Position numbers and translations under genes: made by a program. Positions 9,609 through 19,231 of a DNA stretch of 64,000 nucleotides are shown here, piece after piece. The stretch is from NCBI GenBank assembly GCA_020831805.1, contig JAFIFX010000002.1, positions 248,001 to 312,000 on the forward strand, in the 5' to 3' direction. The number at the start of each line of letters is the position of its first letter. Position 1 is the stretch's first letter. This stretch comes from Planctomycetota bacterium. Its GTDB lineage: Bacteria > Planctomycetota > Phycisphaerae > Phycisphaerales > UBA1924. The notes under the pieces were generated by a model. It saw only the letters and a program-made list of their open reading frames with translations. It ran no database searches and was not told the origin of the DNA.

Positions 9609-12382
9609 GGTTTACCTGCTTTCGTCTGGTTTTCGGTGCGGGCCTCGGGAACGGCGTGGGTCGACAGCCCGGCGGCGGCGCGTTTGAGCGCGGCTTTGCT
9701 GAAGACGCGCAGCCCGTCCTTGGGGTTGTAGCCGTGGATTTCCTTCACATCCAGCGCCAGGAGGTAGGCGATGATCTCCGCGCTGATCACCTGGCCCGGC
9801 ACCAGCACGGGGAAGCCCGGCGGGTAGGGCGTGATGAACGCGGCCGAGACGAACTCCCGCCCCTCGCGGATGGCGGCGAGGGTGCGCTCGGAGAGGGGCG
9901 CACTCTCGAGGTTGTCTTGCTCGTACGCCATGAAGAAGGCGCGGCGGAGATCACCCTCGGGTGTGCCGGTGTCGTCGGGCCGGAAGGCGGCGTGGAAGCG
10001 GCTGAAGTTGGGCAGGGGCGGGCCTTCGAGCAGCGATTCGACCCGGGCGCACCGGCGTGCGCGGTCGGCCGCGCTCTCGGTGGCGATCTGATCGGAGAGA
10101 TCGCGCGAGATCGACGCGAGGACCTCGATCAGGTAGGCCACATCGCCCCGCGTCGTGCCGATGTTGGGCATGAAAAGGGCCGAGTTGCGCGAGGTCTTGT
10201 TGATCTGGATGTCGTACTTCTCGATCAGCATGTTGCGCAGCGTGTCGCCGTCCATGCCGGTCGAGGCGACCGAGAGCGTGACGCGGGTGGGATCGAGCGT
10301 GAACTCGTCCATGCGCCAGGCTCGCTCCATGTTGCCCCAGCCCTGCTCGGGGTCGTAATAGAAGTCCAGGCCGGACGGGCGGAACTCGGCCGGGATCATG
10401 TGCTGCGGACGCAGCACGGAGAAGAAGCGGGAGATATCCGGGTGGTTGTTGACGCAGGCCCGCAGCGTCATGGCCAGATCGATGGTCTGCTCAACGAGCT
10501 GGTAGCCCTCGAGCTCGACCTGACGCCGGCCCACATCGAGCGAGGCGATGATCTGGTAGTTGGGCGAGGTCGATGTGTGCGTCATGAACGCTTCGTGGAA
10601 CGCCGGGGAGACCTTCTGCTCGAAGTCCTCGTCGTAAACATGGATCATCGATCCCTGACGGAGCGAGGTGAGCGTCTTGTGCGTGCTCTGCGTGGAATAG
10701 ACGCGGATGCGCACCTCGTCGGGGTCGGCCATCGGGCCGGTCTGCCCGCCGCCGGCTTGCGCATCGCGGAACTTCTCGCGGTATTCCGGGCTGCGGTACA
10801 TGTCGCGCAGCCTTTCCGCGGCGTCCATGCCCGTGCGTTGACGCAGCGTGGGCGTGAAGCGTGCGAAGGCGAACCATGCCTCGTCCCAGAGGAACACCAT
10901 GTCCGGCTTGATGGCCAGGACCCGGCGCATGACCATCTCGGGGTCGTAGGTAATCCCGTCGAAGGTGCAGTTGGTCAGGATGAGCATCCGGACGCGGTCG
11001 AGCTTGCCGGCCGCCTTGAGCGCCAGGAGCTGGCGCTCGATCTCCGCGATGGGCACCCCGCCGTACATCGAGTATTCCTGCAGCGGGTAGGAATCGAGGT
11101 AGACCGGCATCGCCCCGGCGAGCATGATGGCGTAGTGGTGGGACTTGTGGCAGTCACGGTCGACCAGCACGATATCGCTGGGCTGGATAAGGGCCTGGAG
11201 CACAATCTTGTTGGCGGTGGAGGTGCCGTTGGTGGCAAAGAAGGTCTGGCGGGCGCCGAAGGCGCGGGCCGCGGCTTCCTGGGCTTTCTTGATCGGGCCG
11301 CGGGGCTGGAGGAGTGAGTCCAGCCCGCCGTTGGTGGCGGAGGTTTCCGCCAGGAAGATGTTGGGCCCGTAAAAGTCGTGGAGATCACGGGCCCAGTGCC
11401 CGCTGGTCATGGACTTGCCGCGGGCGATGGGCAGGGCGTGGAACACGCCGGTTGGCTTGGCGCTGTAGGCGCGCACCGCGTCGAAGAACGGGGCCTCATA
11501 TCGCGCCCGCACGCCCTTGAGGATGCTCAGGTGCAGTTCCATGAACTGCTCAAGCCGGTAGAAGCTGCGACGGAAATCCTTGCCGATCCGCCCGGCGGCG
11601 CTGGCCAGGGGTGTGTCGGTGACCAGGTACAGATCCAACTCCGGCCGCAGGTGTTTGAGCAGGCGGCCGAGGGCGATGCTGCGCTCCAGACCAAAGGTGG
11701 TCGGCAGGCTGTCACTGCTGATCACCTTGAGGTAGCGGCGCAGCGCCGGGTGGGTGTTCTGCGTGTGGAAGGCGTAGTTGTACCGGAGCACGACGGCCTG
11801 GATCGTTGGGTTGAATAGGACCGCGATGACGCAGTCCTCCAGGCTGGGCACCGCGAGCACGTCGTAGATCGTCTCGTCCGAACCACGCCTGCAGGCGGCG
11901 AGGCTGGTGCGCAGATCGTCGTGCTCGTACGCATCGACCCCGTCGACGAAGAGCACCTCGAAGTACGGCTTGGCGCGGTGGCCGGGGCGATCCGGTCCGG
12001 GGCGCTCGCTGCGCGGCTGGCCGCGATCTTCGGTGTGGATCGCCCCGCCGCGCTCGCGGTAGGCGTCGCCGATCAGCAGTCGGGCGATCTCGGCGATCTC
12101 GGACGCCAGATCCGCGTACTCGCCGCGCTCGAAGAGACGGGCCAGCCGGTCCATGCGGGCCTGGCCTGGATACGCCCAGTAGGGCTCGAGCGAGGCGAGC
12201 GTGTCGAGGCTCTTGGCGACCTTCTCCTTCGGTTCGGCGGTGTCTCTCCCGGCGAGTGCGAACTCCTTGAGCCAGGTGGTGCGCAGGAGCAGATCATTCC
12301 AGGTGTCCATGCGCAGCAGCGGTGCGCTGTACTTCCGCACGGCGCGTGCGGTCTCATCGGCATGGTCGTATGACCGATTCAA
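9605..12382 (-). CDS. Orn/Lys/Arg decarboxylase, fold-type I PLP enzyme with long N-terminal region
   Basis: ARQTFFATNGTSTANKIVLQALIQPSDIVLVDRDCHKSHHYA; FLWDEAWFAFARF; STHKTLTSLRQGSMIHV (PLP Lys). Confidence 0.88.
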   Translation of the reverse strand: MNRSYDHADETARAVRKYSAPLLRMDTWNDLLLRTTWLKEFALAGRDTAEPKEKVAKSLDTLASLEPYWAYPGQARMDRLARLFERGEYADLASEIAEIARLLIGDAYRERGGAIHTEDRGQPRSERPGPDRPGHRAKPYFEVLFVDGVDAYEHDDLRTSLAACRRGSDETIYDVLAVPSLEDCVIAVLFNPTIQAVVLRYNYAFHTQNTHPALRRYLKVISSDSLPTTFGLERSIALGRLLKHLRPELDLYLVTDTPLASAAGRIGKDFRRSFYRLEQFMELHLSILKGVRARYEAPFFDAVRAYSAKPTGVFHALPIARGKSMTSGHWARDLHDFYGPNIFLAETSATNGGLDSLLQPRGPIKKAQEAAARAFGARQTFFATNGTSTANKIVLQALIQPSDIVLVDRDCHKSHHYAIMLAGAMPVYLDSYPLQEYSMYGGVPIAEIERQLLALKAAGKLDRVRMLILTNCTFDGITYDPEMVMRRVLAIKPDMVFLWDEAWFAFARFTPTLRQRTGMDAAERLRDMYRSPEYREKFRDAQAGGGQTGPMADPDEVRIRVYSTQSTHKTLTSLRQGSMIHVYDEDFEQKVSPAFHEAFMTHTSTSPNYQIIASLDVGRRQVELEGYQLVEQTIDLAMTLRACVNNHPDISRFFSVLRPQHMIPAEFRPSGLDFYYDPEQGWGNMERAWRMDEFTLDPTRVTLSVASTGMDGDTLRNMLIEKYDIQINKTSRNSALFMPNIGTTRGDVAYLIEVLASISRDLSDQIATESAADRARRCARVESLLEGPPLPNFSRFHAAFRPDDTGTPEGDLRRAFFMAYEQDNLESAPLSERTLAAIREGREFVSAAFITPYPPGFPVLVPGQVISAEIIAYLLALDVKEIHGYNPKDGLRVFSKAALKRAAAGLSTHAVPEARTENQTKAGKP

Positions 12383-13368
12383 ACACCACCCCCGCCCGGC
12401 GCCATGGGCGGCTCAGCGGACTTGATGAGCGGTACGGGCAGGCTGAGTTCCTCGGGCGCGATCGTGTCCGGCGGCGGCGCGGGGATGCCGTTCTTCGGGC
12501 CGATTCCGGCCTTGGAGCCGCGGGCCATCTTCTCCAATGCACCGAGCGTATCGAGGTACGGGTCGGACCACGCCGCGCGGTTGTAGACGGAAAAGTCCAC
12601 CCTGCGATCGCGGAAGCTTTTCAGGGGTTGGCCCAGGCCCTTGAGCCCGACCTCGCGGGATCGCTGGACGCGCTCGATATCGATCTCGATGGGCAGAAGT
12701 TCCTCGTTGCTGCCCGCCTGGTAGAGCACATCGCCGTTGGGGGCCACCAGCAGCGACCGGCCGTTGCCCCCGTCGCCGATGCCGTTGATGTCGATCACGA
12801 AGCACTGGTTCATGGCCGCGCTGGCCCGCACGATCGAGAGCTCCACATCCCGATCGATCGAGGGGGTCAGGGTGGGGTGGATGATCACCTCCACGCCCAT
12901 CGCGGCCAGCGTCCGCGTCGTCTCGGGGAACCACATGTCGTAGCAGATGCTCAGACCGAACCGCCCGATGTCCGGCACATCGAACACGCAGAACTCCGTC
13001 CCGCTCTCCACGCCGACCTCGTAGGGCATGAAGGGGAACATCTTGCGGTAGCGCGTGACCACACGCCCGGAGGGATCGATCACCGGCGCGGTGTTATAGA
13101 TCCCGGAAGCGGTCTGCTCGTACAGCGAGCCGGGGATCAGCCAGATGCCGTGCTTGGCCGCGACGCGCTGGTAGGCCTCTTCGACCTCACTGGGCAGTGG
13201 CATCGCGTTCCCGGTCCACCCGCCGAAGGTCGCCAGCTCGCTCATGACCACCATCTGCACCCACGGGTACAGCGTCATGAGCATCTCGATGCGGTTGAGG
13301 ATGTGCGGCATGTTCGGGGAACTTCCCGAAACATGAAGCTGAAGACCGGCGATGGCGAACGGACGCAT
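12379..13368 (-). CDS. Carbon-nitrogen hydrolase (nitrilase superfamily)
   Basis: Catalytic E-K-C context: SELATF, YRKMFPF, SICYDMWFPETTR. Confidence 0.85.
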   Translation of the reverse strand: MRPFAIAGLQLHVSGSSPNMPHILNRIEMLMTLYPWVQMVVMSELATFGGWTGNAMPLPSEVEEAYQRVAAKHGIWLIPGSLYEQTASGIYNTAPVIDPSGRVVTRYRKMFPFMPYEVGVESGTEFCVFDVPDIGRFGLSICYDMWFPETTRTLAAMGVEVIIHPTLTPSIDRDVELSIVRASAAMNQCFVIDINGIGDGGNGRSLLVAPNGDVLYQAGSNEELLPIEIDIERVQRSREVGLKGLGQPLKSFRDRRVDFSVYNRAAWSDPYLDTLGALEKMARGSKAGIGPKNGIPAPPPDTIAPEELSLPVPLIKSAEPPMAPGGGGV

Positions 13369-13371
13369 GAA

Positions 13372-14706
13372 TCAGGCCTCCTGACCAACGGACACACGGG
13401 CGGAGCCCGTGGCCGAAACAACCGCATTTTCCAGGATGTCCAGCCCGCGTGCAAGCTGCTCGTCTGTGATCACGAGCGGCGAAAGGATGCGGATGACATT
13501 GCTCGCCTGGCCGGCGGAAATAATCAGCAGGCCGTTCTCTCGGCATGCGGTGATCACCCGCTTGACGGTTTCCGAGGCGGGCCTGGATGGGTCTCCGCGC
13601 TCGTGCAGTTCCATTGCCATCATAGCACCGAGGCCGCGGACGCTGGTGACATCGGGCACCCTGGCGGCGATCGCCTCGAACCGCTCGCGGATGACCTGGC
13701 CGATCCGCTGGGCCCGCGCGTTGAGGTCGAGTTCCTCCATGCGCCGGATGGTGGCTAGGGCCGCGGCGCAGGACACCGGATTGCCGCCGTAGGTCCCGCC
13801 GACCGTGCCCGGGATGACCCGGTCCATCACGCTGGCCTTGCCGATCACGCAGGAGATGGGCATGCCCCCGCCCATGGACTTGGCCCACGGCGAGAGATCG
13901 GGCAGGACGCCGAGGTGTTCGTACGCCGCCCAGCGGCCGGTGCGGGCGAAGCCGGTCTGCACCTCGTCGAAGATCAGCATGATGCCGTGTTCGTCGCAGA
14001 TGGCGCGCAGGCCCCTGGCGTAGGCCTTGGGCAGCACATGGAACCCGCCCTCGCCCTGCACCGGCTCGATGATGATCGCGGCGACGCTGGCGGGGGAGAT
14101 CGTATTGATGAAGGCCTCGCGCAGGCGCACCAGCTCACGCCGGACCAGATCGTCCTCGCTGATCCGTTCCCCGGGCTGGGCGCTGGGGTAGGGCAAGCGG
14201 TAGATTTCCGGCACGAACGGGCCGCAGCCGGTCTTGTAGGTCACCTTGGATGTCAGCGTGGAGCAGAGCAGCGTGCGCCCGTGGAACGCGCCGGTGAAGC
14301 AGATCACCGCCGGACGCCCCGTGGCCTGACGGGCGATCTTGATCGCGTTCTCCACCGCCTCGGCCCCGGTGTTGACGAGCATGGCCTTGGTCTGCCCGGG
14401 GCGGTCGTCGTGGGGGAACAGACGCACCAACTCCTCGCAGAGCGCGACATAGCCCTCGTAGGTGGCGACATGGATGCAGGCGTGCTGCAGCCTGCCCGCC
14501 TGCTCGCGGATCGCCGCGACCACGGCCTCGTCCGAGTGGCCCACATTCATCACGCCGATGCCGCCGGCGAAGTCGATGAACGCACGCCCGTCCACATCCG
14601 TGATGATCGCGCCCTCGGCGCTGGCCGCGGTCATCGTCGACAGCCGCCCGACCCCGGGGCACACCACCGCCTCGCGCCGCCGGATCAGTTCCTCGCCCTT
14701 GCTCAT
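13372..14706 (-). CDS. gabT: 4-aminobutyrate aminotransferase family (class III PLP)
   Basis: GAEAVENAIKIARQATGRPAVICFTGAFHGRTLLCSTLTSK, LIFDEVQTGFARTG, AKSMGGGMPISCVIG. Confidence 0.88.
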   Translation of the reverse strand: MSKGEELIRRREAVVCPGVGRLSTMTAASAEGAIITDVDGRAFIDFAGGIGVMNVGHSDEAVVAAIREQAGRLQHACIHVATYEGYVALCEELVRLFPHDDRPGQTKAMLVNTGAEAVENAIKIARQATGRPAVICFTGAFHGRTLLCSTLTSKVTYKTGCGPFVPEIYRLPYPSAQPGERISEDDLVRRELVRLREAFINTISPASVAAIIIEPVQGEGGFHVLPKAYARGLRAICDEHGIMLIFDEVQTGFARTGRWAAYEHLGVLPDLSPWAKSMGGGMPISCVIGKASVMDRVIPGTVGGTYGGNPVSCAAALATIRRMEELDLNARAQRIGQVIRERFEAIAARVPDVTSVRGLGAMMAMELHERGDPSRPASETVKRVITACRENGLLIISAGQASNVIRILSPLVITDEQLARGLDILENAVVSATGSARVSVGQEA

Positions 14707-14733
14707 CGGTTCCTTCCTTCGCAACGGACCCGC

Positions 14734-16167
14734 TCAGAGTCCCCAGGAGACATACTTGATCTCGGTGTACTCGTCCATGACATACCGACCGCCCTCGCGC
14801 CCGAAGCCGGAGTGCTTGACGCCCCCGAACGGCGCCTGGGCCGTCGACGGCCCGCCGTCGTTCGCGCCGACGATGCCGTACTCGAGGGCCTCGGCCACGC
14901 GCATCAGCCGCGAAGCGTCCCGGGTGAAGAAGTACGCGGCCAGCCCGTACTCCGAATCGTTCGCCAGGCGGACGCCCTCGTCCTCGTCCTTGAACCGCGT
15001 GACCGCGGCCACCGGGCCGAAGGTCTCCTCGCGGAAGATCTTCATCTCCGGCGTCATCCCGGTGATCAGCGTCGGGGCGTAGAACCGGTCGGCCAGGCCG
15101 TCGATCCGCACCCGCTCGCCGCCGGCGCGCACCGTGCCGCCCTTGCCGATCGCGTCGCGCACATGGGACTCGACCTTCTCCACCGCCGCGTCGTTGATGA
15201 GCGGGCCGATCGAAACGCCATCGCCCGTGCCCTCGCCGACTTTCAGGTCATTGATCGCCTCGGCGAACCGCTCCACGAACGCGTCATGGATGCCCTCCTG
15301 CACGATGAACCGATTCGCGCAGATGCAGGTCTGGCCCGCGTTGCGGAACTTGCAGGCCGTCGCCGCGGCCACGGCCTTGTCCAGGTCCGCGTCGTCGAAG
15401 ACCAGGAACGGCGCGTGCCCGCCCAGCTCCAGTGAAAGCCGCAGCAGATGCTCGGACGCGCCCTTCATCAGGACCCGCCCGACCTCGGTCGAGCCCGTGA
15501 ACGAGAGCTTGCGCACGCGGTCGTCGTCCAGCCACGCCCCGCCGATCGCCTTGGCTTCGCCCGTGATCACATTGACCACGCCCGCCGGGATGCCGACCTC
15601 CTCGGCCAGTTCCGCGATCGCCAGCGCGCTCAGCGGCGTGTCCTCCGCCGGCTTGATGACCACCGGACAACCGCACGCCAGCGCCGGGCCGAGCTTGCGC
15701 GTGATCATCGCCGCCGGGAAGTTCCAGGGCGTGATGATCGCGGCCACTCCGACCGACTGGCGGAGCACCAGGATCCGCTTGCCCGCGGCGGAGGCCGGGA
15801 TGATCTCCCCGTACAGCCGCTTGCCCTCTTCCGAGGCCCATTCGAGGAACGACGCGGCGTAGGCGATCTCGCCCTTGGACTCGCCCAGCGGCTTGCCCTG
15901 CTCGGCCGTCATCAACCCCGCCAGGCGATCCTGGTCGCGCATCATCGCCCGGCCCAGTTCGCCGACCAGCTTGCCCCGGTCCGCGGCCGTCCTCGAACGC
16001 CAAGCGGGCCACGCCGCGAAGGCCGCATCGACGGCCCGCCGGGCTTCGGCCCCCCCCATGCGGGGGACGCTGGTCAGCACCCGGCCCGTGGCCGGGTTGG
16101 TCACCTCGAAGGTCTTGCCGCTGTCCGCACCGACCCATTCGCCGTTGATCAGGCATTCCGTTCGCAT
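14734..16167 (-). CDS. gabD: NAD(P)-dependent succinate-semialdehyde dehydrogenase family
   Basis: LSFTGSTEVGRVLM, SLELGGHAPFLVFDDADLD, FRNAGQTCICANRF. Confidence 0.9.
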   Translation of the reverse strand: MRTECLINGEWVGADSGKTFEVTNPATGRVLTSVPRMGGAEARRAVDAAFAAWPAWRSRTAADRGKLVGELGRAMMRDQDRLAGLMTAEQGKPLGESKGEIAYAASFLEWASEEGKRLYGEIIPASAAGKRILVLRQSVGVAAIITPWNFPAAMITRKLGPALACGCPVVIKPAEDTPLSALAIAELAEEVGIPAGVVNVITGEAKAIGGAWLDDDRVRKLSFTGSTEVGRVLMKGASEHLLRLSLELGGHAPFLVFDDADLDKAVAAATACKFRNAGQTCICANRFIVQEGIHDAFVERFAEAINDLKVGEGTGDGVSIGPLINDAAVEKVESHVRDAIGKGGTVRAGGERVRIDGLADRFYAPTLITGMTPEMKIFREETFGPVAAVTRFKDEDEGVRLANDSEYGLAAYFFTRDASRLMRVAEALEYGIVGANDGGPSTAQAPFGGVKHSGFGREGGRYVMDEYTEIKYVSWGL

Positions 16168-16282
16168 CGAGCCTCAAACCGCCTTTCCGACCTGTCCGTC
16201 ATGATAGCGCGGGCGACCCCGTTCCCGGGGCCGGATCCCCAGCGAAACCCCCCCCGGGTCGGTGTGCCCGTCCCCGGGCGGT

Positions 16283-17077
16283 TCACGCGATCAGGGCCGA
16301 AATCTCCTTGATGAGGATGAAGACCGCCATCACGACCAGGAACAGCGCAAAGCCTCGCCGAAGGGATTCCTGTTTGACCCGGGTGTTCAGCGCCTTTCCG
16401 ACCAGGCTGCCCACGAAGCCGATCAGGACGAACAGGCCGATGATCGTCCAGTCCACGCCGTCCCCGGCCGCGCTCAGCACGCCGAGGTACTTCCAGAAAC
16501 CCGCCGCGGACTTGAGGGCGATGATCACCAGGCTGGTGGCCACCGCGCGGCGCATGGGCAGCCCGCCAAGCAGCACGAGCGCGGGCACGATCAGGAACCC
16601 GCCACCCACGCCCACGAACCCGGTCAGCACGCCGACCACGACCCCGTCGCCGACGATCCGGGCCCACGGGCGGGCCGGGATCTTCTCGGCGTCCGGTGAT
16701 CCCGCATCCCCGGTGTTCCCCGCGGGCTTGGGAGGCTTCCACATCCGCTGCGCCGCCAGCAGCATGACGCACGCGAAGACCAGCAACTGCACATACCCCG
16801 GCACAAATCCGGCTATCCACGCGCCCCCGTAGGTCCCGATCATCGCCGGCACGCCGAAGAGCCCGACGGAACGCCAGTCGATCAGCTTGGCCCGTGCATA
16901 CGGCAACGCGCCCAGAAACGCGATCCCGCCCACGATCGCCAGGGACTCGGCGATGGCGACCTTGTCCGGGTGGCCGAGCAGGTAGACCAGCACCGGCACG
17001 GTCAGGATCGACCCCCCCGAGCCGAACAGTCCCAGGGACAGACCGATCGCCAGCGCGCCGAGCAGGGCGAAGATCAT
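16283..17077 (-). CDS. Sulfite exporter TauE/SafE family protein
   Basis: GLSLGLFGSGGSILTVPVLVYLLG and GFVGVGGGFLIVPALVLLGGLPMRRAVATSL. Confidence 0.9.
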   Translation of the reverse strand: MIFALLGALAIGLSLGLFGSGGSILTVPVLVYLLGHPDKVAIAESLAIVGGIAFLGALPYARAKLIDWRSVGLFGVPAMIGTYGGAWIAGFVPGYVQLLVFACVMLLAAQRMWKPPKPAGNTGDAGSPDAEKIPARPWARIVGDGVVVGVLTGFVGVGGGFLIVPALVLLGGLPMRRAVATSLVIIALKSAAGFWKYLGVLSAAGDGVDWTIIGLFVLIGFVGSLVGKALNTRVKQESLRRGFALFLVVMAVFILIKEISALIA

Positions 17078-17110
17078 CGGCCTTCAACTCCGACTCGGAC
17101 GGCGCACCGC

Positions 17111-17692
17111 TCAGGATGCACAGGATGCCCCGCCGGATCCCGACACCCGGTTCCACGGCATCCTGCCCAGCAGCATGGCCATCCCGCACCAGCCCGTCGC
17201 GCCAGCGAACATCAGCCCGCAGCCGACAAAGGCCGAGATCGCCAAAAACCAAAGGTTCTGGGAGATCAGAGCGAGCACCACGCCCAGCACGATCAGGAAT
17301 CCGGCGGTGAGCTGCACCTGACGCATCACGGGCAGCCTCGGCGCGCCCGCTGGTTTGACGGTGGGCCGCCCGGACGCCTTCCAGGCCTCGATGCCGCCCG
17401 CCAGGTGGAAGACCCGTTCGCCCTGATTGGCGTACCGGCCAGCCGCGTCCGCCGAGCGGCGGCCCGAGCGGCACTGGAACACGAGCCGTGCGCCCGGGTG
17501 CCTGGCCCGCAGCACGGACGCGTCAAACTTCGACAGCGGCATCAGCTCCGCCCCGTCGATGCGCTCCTCGGCGTGCTCGAAGTCCTCGCGTACATCCACA
17601 ATGACCGTGTTGCCCTCCCGCACCCAGCCTTCGAGCATCTCGGGGGACAGTTCGGTCAGCTCGGTCTTGTCGCTCTGTGTCGCGGTGCTCAT
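17111..17692 (-). CDS. Rhodanese domain + YgaP-like TM (DUF2892) protein
   Basis: VFQCRSGRRSADAAGRYANQG rhodanese loop; C-terminal TMs. Confidence 0.88.
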   Translation of the reverse strand: MSTATQSDKTELTELSPEMLEGWVREGNTVIVDVREDFEHAEERIDGAELMPLSKFDASVLRARHPGARLVFQCRSGRRSADAAGRYANQGERVFHLAGGIEAWKASGRPTVKPAGAPRLPVMRQVQLTAGFLIVLGVVLALISQNLWFLAISAFVGCGLMFAGATGWCGMAMLLGRMPWNRVSGSGGASCAS

Positions 17693-19137
17693 GCGTTCAC
17701 CTGTTCGCCTTTCTTCCCGGCCGCCTGCTCCCAGGCCAGGTAACCACCCCTCAGATTGATCACGTCGAAACCGTTGCGCTGCAGGAACGACGAGGCCCGC
17801 GCCGAGCGCACGCCGCTGCGGCAGTGCACCAGCAGCGGCCCGCCGCCCGGGACTTCGTCCAGCCGCGACGCCAGGCGCGTGTGCGCGATATTGGTCGCGC
17901 CGTCGATGTGCCCCTCGTCGTACTCGGTCTTCCGGCGCACATCCAGCACGCGGACAGCGCCATCCCCGACCAGGCCGACCGCCTCCTTCGCGGGGACCTC
18001 GCGGACCGTGTCCAGCCGGTGCGTCCCGTCCGCGTAGGAGCCGATCTCCGACGCGTCGAACCAGCCGCGGATGTCGTCGAGCCCGACGCGGATCAGGTCC
18101 CGCACCGTCTCGTCCAGCCGTTCCGGCTCAACGATCAGCACGATCGGCTCGTCCACGCCGATCAGCGAGCCCGCGTCGGTGTTGAACGACTTGATCAGCG
18201 GAAGCGAGAGCGAGCCGGGGATGTGCCCGTCGCGGTACGCCGCCCACTCGCGGGTGTCCGCCACCGCCACCGTCTTTGTATCGATCCCGCGCAGCTCGTC
18301 CACGGACAGCTTCTTCGGTTCCGGGACGCCGCCCAGCACGGGCGGGCCTTCTTTGTTGATCTTCTTCATGTACGCAAAGTACAACGGCGGTTCCGGCTGC
18401 CCGCTGAGGATGAAATCGACGAAGCCCTGCTCGTCCGTGGCGGCCCGGATCGCCGGGTTGAACCGCTTCTCATAGCCCACCGTGCTCATCGGCACCGCGC
18501 CGAGCGCCTTGCCGCAGGCGCTGCCCGCGCCGTGGCCCGGCCAGACCTGCACGAAGTCGGGCAGGTCGTCGAGCTTGTGCACGGTCTGGTACAGCCGCCT
18601 GGCGGACGGCTCCATCGCCCCCGCGTGCCCGGCGGCCGATTCGAGCAGGTCCGGACGGCCCAGATCGCCGACGAACACGAAGTCCCCGGTCGCAACGCCG
18701 ATCGGCGCGTCCGCGCCCGCGCCGTGGTCGGTCACGAGATACACGAGATGCTCGGGCGTGTGCCCCGGCGTGTGGACGGCCTTGATCTCGATCTGACCGA
18801 TGTGGAACGAGTCCCCGTCCTTGAGCAGCCGGTGGTCGTACGAACCGCCGCCGGGCTTCTTGTCGAGCCACCGGTACTTCCAGTCCGCGTCGCCCTCGTC
18901 AGAGACATAGACCTTCGCCCCGACGCGCTCGGCCAGCTCGCGCGAGCCGGACACGAAGTCCGCGTGGATGTGCGTCTCCGCCGTCGCCACGATCCGCAGC
19001 CCGTTGTCCTCGGCCAGCCCGATGTAGCGATCAATATCCCGCTCGGGGTCGATCACCACCGCCTCGCCGGTCCGTTGGCAGCCGATCAGGTAGGCGGCCT
19101 GGGCGAGCTTCTCGTCGTAGATCATGCGCATGAACAT
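17689..19137 (-). CDS. MBL-fold / double-rhodanese protein (persulfide dioxygenase-sulfurtransferase, CstB-like)
   Basis: ATAETHIHADFVSG and HTPGHTPEHLVYL metal motifs; C-terminal VHCRSGVRSARAS rhodanese loop. Confidence 0.88.
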   Translation of the reverse strand: MFMRMIYDEKLAQAAYLIGCQRTGEAVVIDPERDIDRYIGLAEDNGLRIVATAETHIHADFVSGSRELAERVGAKVYVSDEGDADWKYRWLDKKPGGGSYDHRLLKDGDSFHIGQIEIKAVHTPGHTPEHLVYLVTDHGAGADAPIGVATGDFVFVGDLGRPDLLESAAGHAGAMEPSARRLYQTVHKLDDLPDFVQVWPGHGAGSACGKALGAVPMSTVGYEKRFNPAIRAATDEQGFVDFILSGQPEPPLYFAYMKKINKEGPPVLGGVPEPKKLSVDELRGIDTKTVAVADTREWAAYRDGHIPGSLSLPLIKSFNTDAGSLIGVDEPIVLIVEPERLDETVRDLIRVGLDDIRGWFDASEIGSYADGTHRLDTVREVPAKEAVGLVGDGAVRVLDVRRKTEYDEGHIDGATNIAHTRLASRLDEVPGGGPLLVHCRSGVRSARASSFLQRNGFDVINLRGGYLAWEQAAGKKGEQVNA

Positions 19138-19231
19138 GGTGGGCCCTCATGGATGGTCCTGCTGTGCATTCTAACAACCATGTTCCGCCGGCCTTTGTTC
19201 AGCCATGAGAATTTCCGGTCTAGCATGCCCC

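Noticed and set aside
9587-11317. 576-aa plus ORF over the decarboxylase
   Set aside because: Shadow of the Orn/Lys/Arg decarboxylase.
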